The notes under the pieces: generated by a model
The model's input: the letters and a program-made list of their open reading frames with translations, nothing else
Databases searched by the model: none
What the model was told of the DNA's origin: nothing
Shown: positions 22,001 through 33,579 of the stretch, piece after piece
Position numbering within the stretch: the stretch's first letter is position 1
Layout of the letters: each line of letters opens with the position of its first letter
Made by a program: the position numbers and the translations under genes
Assembly: GCA_017591395.1 (NCBI GenBank)
Contig: WEDG01001519.1
Location: 124,001 to 188,000, forward strand
Reading direction: 5' to 3'
From: Schistocephalus solidus
Taxonomy: Eukaryota > Platyhelminthes > Cestoda > Diphyllobothriidea > Diphyllobothriidae
DNA length: 64,000 nt

Positions 22001-25000
22001 AAGAAATAAAAACACCCCAGATTACAAGCGAAGCAGGCCGAAATGGGAGATGTCCGACCAGATTACAATCCACAACAAATATGGGACACAAATAGGTGAT
22101 AGAAATAGTTTGAAAATGTCCATTTGATGCATAAAATTACAAGTCGCACTTGAGGTACTTACTTTGCTACAAGTCTGCTCGCGTCATTTACAACGAAGTG
22201 ATGTCTTTTGCCCTGTCCCAGCTGCCGTCAAAAGTTCAGGATTGGAATCAGTTGTGCCCTCGCTAGCTTCGGACAGCATCTGGGACAAGTAAGGCCTTCA
22301 GAATGCTGGTGGATCTTTGATAAATTTTACGGAGGCAAACGAGTCCGTATTTTGAACCAAACCGTACTCCTGGCAGATTAAAAATGCCAACAAAGAAAAG
22401 GGACAATGGAATGGCCATTTCGGGCTCGTTAACCGTCATCAGCTAGCCAAAACCAACCACAGGTGGTGCCCCAAACGAGGCTCGAGAATGAGCCCCAAGG
22501 CAGAGCCGGAAGAGTGAGTTCCGTTTTTTATCGGTGTGGGTTTATCAACGAATGTCCATATTTCCGATCCAATCCGGCAAGACAACGAGCCCGTGGCTGA
22601 ACGATTAGAGCGTTGGACTTCTGATCAACATGTCACAGATGCGAGCCTCAGGGGGAGCACCACTTGAGGTTGAATATTTGCCAGTTGCTGATGACTTATA
22701 AGCCAGAAATGGCCTGTCCAGTCTCCATTGTCTTTGTCGGCATTTTTAGTCTGCCTCTATTACTACTAACCGCTGTGCGAATACTGGAGGAGCCAGAGAA
22801 AGAGCCCCGAGACAGAACGGGTCGAGTGAGTTCCATTAACGATCAGTGAGCGTTCATCAACGAATAACTGTAATCTTACTTTTCCCCCTACCGGGCTTTC
22901 CTGGAATCTAATGCAAAATTCCCCCGTTTTATGAGACGATCCTATTCCCTCTGCCCTTCCAAGGAGTCACCAAACACTCCCACCATTTTTATTTTAATAT
23001 GCTACATCACTAAGAGTATTTTGTTCCCAAAAAATAATCGCGATCTGCTTAACGCCAACCTCTCATAGTCCAGCCGACGAGCTCAAATAAACCTGAAACC
23101 GGCATTTGGGTCTCCCTTACTCTTTCTGAGCACTGATTGCCCACGGGTATGAACCAGCCCGTGATGATTCAGTACCAGAACTCCAACGCAGAGCGTTGAT
23201 GCCCTATCATCCGGCCAGATCCCTGGAGGTCAACACAAACGTGATGTTGAAGATCTACATTTGCTACATGCAAAGCGTACAAAGGGCTACCGAAAAGTGG
23301 ATTGGTAGTGCTGCTGCCCTCTCTAGCTAAGTACGTTTAAAGTACTCTTTTCCTGCCCAGTTGACAAAGTACCTTCCATAAGAACTCATCGCAGCGGACA
23401 GAGCGATCGCTTTATAAACCCCCTCCCCCAACAAAACTCTGGATGATGTTTCAATGACTAACATTGCGAAGGGACTTCTCCATGGTGTCATTGACGTTGA
23501 CTGTGTTCCTCATGGCACCACAGTGAACCAAAATTACTAGTTAAAAGTGCTGAAACAATTGCGCGAGGCAGTGAAAAAATAACAACCTAAATTTGGCTGA
23601 GCTGGGTCTGGCTATTTAAGCATGGAAACAGGCCTGTTCACACAGCCTTCAAAATCACCGAATTTTGGCGAAAAAATGGCATGAAAATAGTTTTCCATCC
23701 TCCTTGCACGTCAGACGTAGCCCCCTGCGTCTCCTTCTTATTCGCAAGAGAAAAGAGAGGGAAAGCCTTGACAGAATTTAGAAGAGGTTAATAAGTGATC
23801 GTTGGAGGCCCTTAACAACAATAGTTCAGAAGAATGTAAAAACTAATGCTTAAAGTAGGAACCCAGTGTGGATCAATGCATATCGCCCATTGAACAGTAT
23901 TTTGAAGGGAATTCATGCTGTTAAGATGGTATCTTAAATAATAGAACTTAAATATACAATTCTCGGTTTTTAAGGATAACCCCTGTATTAACTGACAGGT
24001 AATAAAAATTACTGAATAGTTACTATTATATGCCCTCCAAACACTCTGACGCAATACCACCTCTTATACGGTGGTCTTGGTATAAACATTTTTGCGGGTG
24101 ATGTGAATGAGTGATACGTTTGAAAGCACGCAGCAAAATAGAAAATGCCAAAGAGAGAAGTACGATCATAAGAACAAGAGCTTTATTAGCCTGAAGTTTC
24201 GGATCCGCCCTCGAATCTGCATCGGAGACAGTTGCAGAAAAGGGGTCTTATCCTATTTACACAATACGCATGTTTTTAATGCACTATGCAACACTGAGTT
24301 CAACCTGCGCTGTATTAAAAGTTGTCAATAGGAAGCTGCAAGAAGTAAAAAAGAAAGCTGTGCATGCTCGTTTTCAGGTGATCGAGTCCCTTAATAGAAT
24401 GTTCCATGAGGTTTCGGTAGGGTTGTCAAGGCCCACCCCCAAAAATCCTCGTATTAAAAATCATCGGATTAAAGAGAATCTTGCGCTAGTGTTCGTAATA
24501 AGCATCTAAAACTGGGTAAAGTGCCGTCTTCCCACAGCCTGTCTTTAGAATGTGACCACATTACCTTGTAAAATCAGTCAGATTTGTCATGCCAATTTTC
24601 TTTTAAATCCTTTTTTGGTAATGACTGGTCCTGACGCCCCACTTAGTTATCTTATTGGATGCTTACTGACAAGATTTTAGTAGTCACGATTACATTGGTT
24701 TCGAATTCTCCTGGATAGAATTGGGCGTTTGTTTTCAAGTTCGGAATTAAATACTTTAGGAAATGGAGGTATGCGTTGAGTTTTAGAGGGTGTTAGGCTA
24801 GGGATTTGGGTTAAGGATGGGGGAAATGAACAGCGGTTTAGATTAAGGGATGCAGTGAGGAGATTTGTGATTCGATTTTCTGCTGGAGCTTAGTCTTTTG
24901 AGTTGGGCTTGGCGATTAGAAGCAGCAGATAGGGTGTTATTAGATTAAGATTCTTGGATAAGTGGCTTAAGTTTGCAATTGGGGTATATGGTTAGGAATG

Positions 25001-28000
25001 TTTGAGAAGGTTAATCATTAGGATTAGCAGATGGGGCTATTAGTTGACGTAGTACTAGTTTATTTTAGCCCTAAACTGGACCGCAATTTCCTGGTCCCAA
25101 TCCTAAACTCAATTCCATGATCTTAAGCCCCGTAGACCTAACCGTATACATTCATTCCTAAAAGGACTTAATGCAAAACTTCCCAAACACCCTCCCAAAA
25201 CCTCTGTCTATTACTGTACAGGAGAGTACAAATCAACGTATTAATGACTACTCAAACCGTTTCAGCCAGCACTTTATATAGTTACCATAACGTGGGGCCA
25301 TAGGACACTTTGTAACCCTTTTTTAAATAAAAGACACCTTTACTCCCACCCTCCCCCTATGCTCACCTGATTGAAGTTCAGCAAGCGGTACTCCAGCTCC
25401 GAGGTATGGGTAGGCCTCCCCGATCCCGCCATAGATGCAGGGGACTTTTGCACGACGTATGCTGCAGGCTGCCAGCCGCTTTTGCTCCTTGTGCTGCTTG
25501 CAGCGCAAACCTCACGGCTTCTCGAGTCCTCCGGCAGAGGCTGCTGCGTGCCAGCCCCCTCGTGATGGCTCCCAGGGACACTGGGCACCTCCTGTGACGG
25601 TGGCCCAGCAGCAGTGGTACTGCCCTGCTCTACCGATTGGTTCACTTCCTTGCCTGGCAGTGTACTGGAGGCGAGGCTGTTAGTCTTAGCTGCTGGCCAT
25701 TGATTAGCTTTTGCATTTCTTCCGTTTGATAGTCCAGATCCAGCCTGGGAATTTACTGCTGCCGGTGTTCTTGTTGGTGGTGGTGATAATGATGTCTTGG
25801 AATGCAAAGCTTCACTCTCACAACTATTGTATGTCGTAGCCTGGGATATGGAAAACTCGCTGCTTTCACTTTTTTCCGAAGTGGTTCCGTTGTCTTTAGA
25901 TACTCGACCGTTAGCTTGTGAACCCAAGACAACTATCTGATCATTAATCAACACCACGCCGGCCTCTTTGGTCCGTTCTTCGAACTCACTTGGGCTGAGG
26001 GAACCAATGAATGTCTCTGTTTCAGAGATGGAATCTGAAGAATCGGTTTCCTCCGCAACACCACGAAGGGCTTTTTGCCATGGCGCTGGCTAAATCCTGT
26101 CGATGGAGAAAAACAAAAACCGTCATGGCTAAGCGTTCCACCATACAGCTACTGAAGGATTAATCGTTTGATCCTTAAGGCATATAGGGGACGTTTAGGT
26201 TCCGTACCGCAATTGATTAGTGCTTTAGTAACACTGTTACTATACCCTATCGCAACAGGCAAGACAACGAGCCCGTTGCTGAAAGGTCAAGACATTAGAA
26301 TTTAAACCAATAGATCGCAGGTTCGAGTCTCAGGAGTTGCAACACCTGGGCCGATGACAACTAATAAGCCAGAAGTGGGTGTTCCAATCTCCTTTGTCTT
26401 TGTCAGTAATGCTATTGTACCTATACTACTAACCGTTGCACGGTTGCTGACGGGACTTGAGAATGAACCCCAAGACACCATCCAAACGATTGTTTTCTGT
26501 AATGCGTTAGGTGAGTGCCCCGCTACCTCAGAAAGATTACTCACTTCAAATTCATTGTCAGTAGATGACGAAAAGCAACCACACAGTACAGGATAGAGAG
26601 CAAAGAGACTCAATGCCTGTGCGTCAGACAATTAAAATTCATGTTCCACCTAAGCATCGTAAACGAAAACGGGCAGATTTAACGTGTGCTCACAGAGCGT
26701 GAAGTACTTAGACGATGAGCTTTCTGCAAGTGTAGCAGAGTCCTTCTTAACATCAAATGGTAACAATAGACTCACTGACTGCACCACACCGTAAATGGTG
26801 AGTCACTGTAAGGAAGTGAGGATAAAGACAACTATGATTATCATTATTATTAATCTTCTTCTCCCTTTTCCTCTCTCTCTCTTTCTTTTTCTCTTTATCC
26901 TTATCTTTCTCTCTTTGTATCTCTCTCTGGACCGTAGAGCCAACTTTACAAGCAGCATTTATAAATGGAACGACACAATACTTTATGAATGTACACACTG
27001 CTTACTTCTCCCATGAAATTATGCAAACACTGTCTTTTAACTTTTCCTTATGTATTAATGCTTTCTTAGCCACTTTGTAGCCAAAAGGGAGATCGAAAGC
27101 GTTCGCCTATGTTTCCCTTAATAAAAGTCAACTTAAAAAAACCTGAATTTCATAATTTAAATAAATTCACAATTGCAACCTTTTTGCAAAATGAAACATG
27201 TCCTTTCTTTAGGTTAATAATTTAAAGAGAAATTAAATTTCTAAAAAAATGACTACAAGAAGGCGTATTTTTATGCACGGTTTCTGTAAAATATATTTGA
27301 ATTTCTAAGAGCATTGAAAATCGATGAAGAACTACTTAAACTTACAGAATACCTTTTTAACATAATGGAATTTCGAAGGCGGTTGAAAAGAAAGTTGTGC
27401 AAAAGCCAAACGATGATTGCTATTTTAACTTTAATTAAGTAATCCTTTTTTGTCCAACATATATTTAAGAAATCCTCTTGACATTTCCTGAGATAGCACA
27501 TCAGGCGGCATTCAACGGTAAAGCAGCTGTCGGTCAGCACTTTGACTTTTTCTGGCGAGATAATTTTCTGGCTTGTAAGTCACCATACCTCCCTGAGTCT
27601 ACATTGAAAAACGTAAACAGTTTTATTCTTCTGAAAACCTTTGTCAAAACAACTCCCTAGTCGTCCCTTTATCGTGATTTAATTAAGGGGCATGGCTAAC
27701 GTTCCTTACTACCCATAGACACACAAGTAGTATGCTATTATGTAAATGAAAACATGGAATGCTCACTGGGTGCTTGGTTCGAAAGCGATCAGCCTTGATG
27801 AGCAAATCCACGATTCGGGCGAATCCACTTTGAGCTGCCAGACTTAGGGCAGTTTTTGCCGACTAAAAGCAAAAAAATTTCACATAGTCAGCACACTATA
27901 TTCAGTACACTCATGACAAATTCCCTTTGAACGACGCAAGTAAGACAATCATGTAGGATTACACTTTGGCTCATTTGGGGATCGCCAAATCGCTCAATTA

Positions 28001-31000
28001 GGCATTATAAGTTCAAATTCAAGTCAACATACGGTCTCTTGCCGAAATTGCATCCCTCGATCATGGCATGGGGCCTGCCCATCAAATCCCGCCTTTAGGG
28101 CCCCATCTAGTGCCCTCGCAGGTCATCGTAAAACGACTACTTATGGTGAAGATAGAAATACCGACAAAACAAGGGGCACTGGAATGGCTACTTATGGTTT
28201 GTTTGCCATCATCAACTATCCATAGCCAATAAAATCTCTGCATGAACTGAAATTTAAACACACCGGAATAGGGGCCCGTGGCCCAATGACAGAGCATTCT
28301 ACTTGAAAACGTTCAATGACCAAAGTATCCGGGTTCAACTCCTAGGTCATTCATACCGCTTTTGGGGTACGCTTGGCTAAGCGAATAGTCATCCCAGTCA
28401 CATATATACATTTGCCCTCAAGCTGCCTGCCCAAATGATCACCCGGAGGGAGTTTACATCCAATGATGTAGAATGCTTCGGTTTGACCTAGTCATGAAAA
28501 TGTCCACGGCCTCGATAAGATTCGAACCAAAGAGAAGAAGGGGAAGGCTTCAGTAGAACCAAAGCTTTAACCACTTACGCGCGATGCCTCACCAGGAGCC
28601 ATGAGTTTAATCACACTTGGGTCAAACTTATTATTAAAATCTGGTAAATCCTCCATGAATTACGTTCGCCTGGTAGTCATCTGGTGGATTATAGATTGAT
28701 TGCTGAGAAAATCCTGCTTGGGCAGTCCGCCTCCTGTATCAGAATTGGTGGATTCCATACGTTGCAGGAGGCTGGCCGGGCAAATTGATCCAAGTGTGAT
28801 TAAACTCACGGCTCCCGGTGGGTCCTCGTAGCTCAGTTGGCTAGAGCATTGGCTTTACTAAAGCCTTCCTCTTTTTGTCCTGGGTTCGAAGCCCACAGAG
28901 ACTACCGAGTTTCTCATAAGTGAGTCGAATAATTTATGCAAACATGTCTAAAGACCGACTAACTGGCTTGCCTTTCTCAGAGCGGTTGAATAAATTATCC
29001 AAAGTTGTGAAACCTCTTCCCCCTAATAATAACACAGAATGCATTTAATCTGCCCGCATTTGCGACCGTCTGCAAAATCTCTAAGTGACACTCCAAGGTA
29101 AAACCATGTAAGCCATCCAAAATAATATGTCGGTTTCTGAATCTGGCATTAATTTTTCAAACAATAGCTGTTTGGCAAGAAAGACGAAAGAGAAACGTAC
29201 AGCATCAACTTTGTTCATGTCTGCTCCGGCGAGTAGGAGGACTTCAGCTGCGTCAGCACTGTTCTGTTCAACAGCGGCAAGCAGCGGAGGTTGAAGGCGC
29301 TGTTAATTTTGTTCAACACAAGAAGAAAAGGTTAGGTCTTAACCCAACGTATTTCGCGATGAAAGTGCCGCAGCACGGGGCTTTCTAGGAGAAAGGAAAC
29401 TCACCTTGTTCCGTATTTCAATGTCTGCCCCCAGTTGAAGTAATTCCATCACAACGCTGACATGATTGGCCATACTGGCTATGTGCAGTGGGGTATTCCC
29501 CGACTGAAAAAAGATGCAATACACCCGGTCAGTTTCGTTCCGCAGTTGCCCAGTTGACTGGGAATATACGGGAAAAATGAATGGACTTCTGCCAGTAACA
29601 GGTTAATCTTACTGATATGCATCAAAGTAAGGGAAGTTTACTCGATCGTTCGAACCAGAGCCTTGTTCATTCAAGTGTCATCTTAGCGCTGCACATTGAT
29701 TAGCGATCGGCATGTCCTGCGCATACAGCATGTTACTCCCAACGCCTTTTAACTCGCAGAATCAGAATCAAAAACGACAGGTGAATTAAATTCTGGTTCC
29801 AACGACTGAGTATGTTAAGGTAAATGGGATTATTTTTATTCTTACTCGGTTCTTCTTCTTTATCCCCGCCTTCCCTGATATAAGAATACGGACCATTTCA
29901 AGATCTCCTTTCTGAGCGGCCGTGATTAATGGAAAGGTTGATTTCTGCCAGAAGAAGAGATGAGAAAGGTGATTGGATTTGGCCATCTGCTTGAACATAA
30001 AATGTGATTTTAGTTTAAGAAAAACGCACCGGCGATTTGAGATTGGGTTTCGCTTCGTGGGCCAAAAGAATCTCGACGCAGTCGTAATTCAGGTCCCTGA
30101 CAGCATACTGTAAAGGCGTCATCCCATCCTCGTCCTGCGAATTGTGAAGTGAACATAAAGTGCTTAAAGCTTCTTTGCAGCATTTTGGCAGCGTATACTC
30201 TCAAAGTCAAGCAAACAACTTCTTGATTTATCTTGAAGTCAGCATTGATGTTACATTATACTACGGGTCAGACATATTGAGGAGTATTTGTTGTTCTTTA
30301 ATTTCTTCACTTCTTTGGAGTAAATCAGTACATTTGAAGGTTTATGGATGTAGACTGATAGATGGTATGAATATATGGGTCGACTTCTATTAGCCACAGT
30401 GCGCCAAAAACACACATACACACGACAGTTCGACCGTCGTAGTCCGACGATGTCCACCATATGCTCAATGGGAAAGTGGAGCAGGGACGGTGACTTGCGC
30501 GTGATTTAGTTTAAAGTGATAGTAGCCTTGCGCTCCATCTACCGCACTCTCTCCTCCTCCCCCACCTGAACCCGGAGTCATGACAGAGTCAAGAAGACCG
30601 GAGGCGGGAGAGGACGCAGGTGGCTGGCGCGGCTGGGTCCCCTTAGACGTAGCAGCCCCTAGGCGTGCCACCACACCTCCATGTTCGGCATTTGTTATGG
30701 GAGCGCAACCCGAATAACGCCTGCCGTGCCCTAATGTGGCCGCCGTGTTGGTCCAACGCATCTACCACGTGGCCCGTTTAGGAGGCAAGACACACACACA
30801 CACGATGACGACGACAGTTCGACCGTCGTAGTCCGACGATGTCCACCGTATGTTCCATGGGAAAGTGAAGCAGGGAAGGTGACTTGCACGTGAATTAGTT
30901 TTAAGTGATAGTAGCCTTGCGCTGCAGCTACCACACTCTCTCCTCCTCCCCCACCTGAACCCGGAGTCATGACAGAGTCAAGAAGACCGGAGGCGGGAGA

Positions 31001-33510
31001 GGACGCAGGTGGCTGGCGCGACTGGGTCCCCTAAGTCCTAGCCGCCCCTAGGTGTGCCACCACACCTCCATGTTCGGCATTTGTTATGGGAGCGCAACCC
31101 GAACAACGCCTGCCGTGCCCTAATGTGGCCCCCGTTATGGTCCAACGCATCTACCACGTGGCCAGTTTAGGGGGCAAACACACACACAGACAGTTCGACC
31201 GTCGTAATCCGACGATGTCCACCGTATGCTCATGGGAAAGTTGAGCAGGGACGGTGACTTGCGCGTGATTTATTTTAAAGTGATAGTAGACTTGCGCTGC
31301 ATCTACCGCACTCTCTCCTCCTCCCCCACCTGAGCCCGGTGTCAAGACAGAGTCAAGAAGACCGGAGGCGGGAGAGGACGCAGGTGGCTGGCGCGACCGG
31401 GTTCCCGAAGTCCTAGCCGCCCCTAGGCGTGCCACCACACCTCTATGTTCGGCATTTGTTATGGGAGCGCAACCCGAATAACGCCTGCCGTGCCCTAATG
31501 TGGCCCCCGTGTTGGTATAACGCATCTACCACGTGGCCCGTTTAGGGGGCACAAAAAAAATTAGCAGCGTGGGTGGGTTCCGAACCCAGGTCGCAGATTC
31601 ATGTGGTGACGAGCATAACCACTACGCTACGTCCTATATATATAGATCACCGAGGAAAGCAGAAAGCTGCTACGACAGCGAATATCTTCCAAACTGATAT
31701 CCCACAAAAAACGCAAGACGCCCTCGAAAGCAGAAATTGAAGTACTCCGGACGCTAAAGGCCGACAAAAACATTGTCTTACTTTCCAGCAGACAAAGGAC
31801 GATCGATGGTTATTTTGAACAAAGAAGACTGCGTCAACAAAGTCGAGGCACTTTTGGGCGATAGAACTGCTTATATCCCTCGCGAGGATGACATGATGAA
31901 GACGCTAGATAGCAATATCAATAAAAACTTGGCAAGTCTTCGAAATTCAAAAGCAATAACGCAGACTGACTGTCAAAAGATGAAACCAAAGGACACAGCG
32001 CTCACGAGATTCTATGGCCTCCCCAAGGTCCACAAACCAGGAACCCCCTACGGCCGATCGTCTCTCTAAGAGGTACTCCAACGTTTGGCCTAGCCAAGTG
32101 GTTGTTTCAACATCTCAAGTTTCTAACCCAGGGTTCCACAACAACCGTCCACTCAGCTGAACAATTTATACGAAAGTTGCAGGATATTCGACTTAAAGAC
32201 GAGGAAGTGATGGTATCTTTCAATTTGATGTCACTTTTCACATCCATCCAACAACATCTCGCAATCGAAACCATACAAACTCTGCTAGAAGAGCCCTATA
32301 ACGAGGTGTACACGAAACTCAAAATAAGGCACCTTGTCGACCTCCTGAAACACTGTCTGAACACATTCTTTACCTTTAATGGAACCATGTACGAACAGGT
32401 CAAATGTACGCCGATGGGGTCACCGTTGTCCGGCCTGATTGCTGAGGCAGTATTGCAGAGACTGGAGGCACTGGCGTTCGACCACTTTCGACCACGATTG
32501 TGGGTGCGGTATGTTGATGACACATTTGTCATCATCAGTCGCGAAAAAATTGAGGACTTCACAAAGAATCTAAACTCGATCTTCCCCGACATCCAGCTCA
32601 CGATGGAAGAAGAAAAAGACTGTCAGTTTCTAGACGTGCTGGTATGCAGAAAGGGCGATGGAGAACTCAAAACGACGGTTTACAGGAAGGCGACGAATAC
32701 CTCTCGCACAAACGCAGCTGTGTGAGAACACTGTACCGTCGAGCAGAAACCCATTGCACCGAAACAGCCGACAAGAAGGCCGAGGTCCAGTTTCTGCGGA
32801 AACTCTTCACAGTCAACGGATATCCTGGGAGTTTTGTTGAGAAATGCAGGCAAGAGACCAAGAGAATAAATCCGAAGTGACAGCCAAGACCGAAGTGCTG
32901 GCGTGCAAGTTGCTAGACTAGTGAGCGAATTTGGGATTGTCGTGGCTCACAGACCGGAAGCGACAATCCGCCGGCAACTCATGCAACCTAAAGACCCAAT
33001 CCCCTCAACCAAAAATCAGGTGTCATTTACCGGATAGACTACCATTTTGGTTGAGCAAATTATGTTGGCGAAACCGGCAAACGGGTTTGCACGAGAAGGC
33101 ACGAGCACAAGCTTGCTGTGAGACGGAAGGATAAACTCGCCTTGGTAACCGCTCACGCGTCCTCGTCAGGGCACGACTTTGACTCTTGCAGCGTGAGAAT
33201 ACTGGGCCATTCAGACCACCGACTTTCACGCCTGCTGCAGGAATCGTGGCACTTGACCATGGAATCGATCAATAGACATATCGATCTGCCAGCTGCATAT
33301 CAGGCCCTGTGCGAAAAAATCAATGGCGCTGATGAAGGTCATACTCGACAGAGGTGAGTTAAATAAACAGTGAGCTGTAGTCTTTCATTCCTTGACGATG
33401 GGCTCGCGTGAGAGTTCGAAACATCGGATGAATAAACATCTGGTCCCAGAGAACGCCTTTCCGTCTTCTTCTATACAATTACCTAGGCCTCACATATTCT
33501 CGAACATTCG

Positions 33511-33579
<69 letters not shown>

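Noticed and set aside
24770..25165. Interstitial telomere array
   Set aside because: TTAGGG-like words are irregular and never form a run of perfect repeats; noted only as a degenerate G-rich tract.
26753..26998. Lys/Glu-rich coiled-coil-like frame (minus)
   Set aside because: Antisense translation of a polypyrimidine tract.
30465..31525. Gly/Ser/Pro-rich open frames of 79-124 codons on the minus strand
   Set aside because: They fall in the 365-bp repeat units and recur in every copy with different ends; repeat-derived and not a gene.
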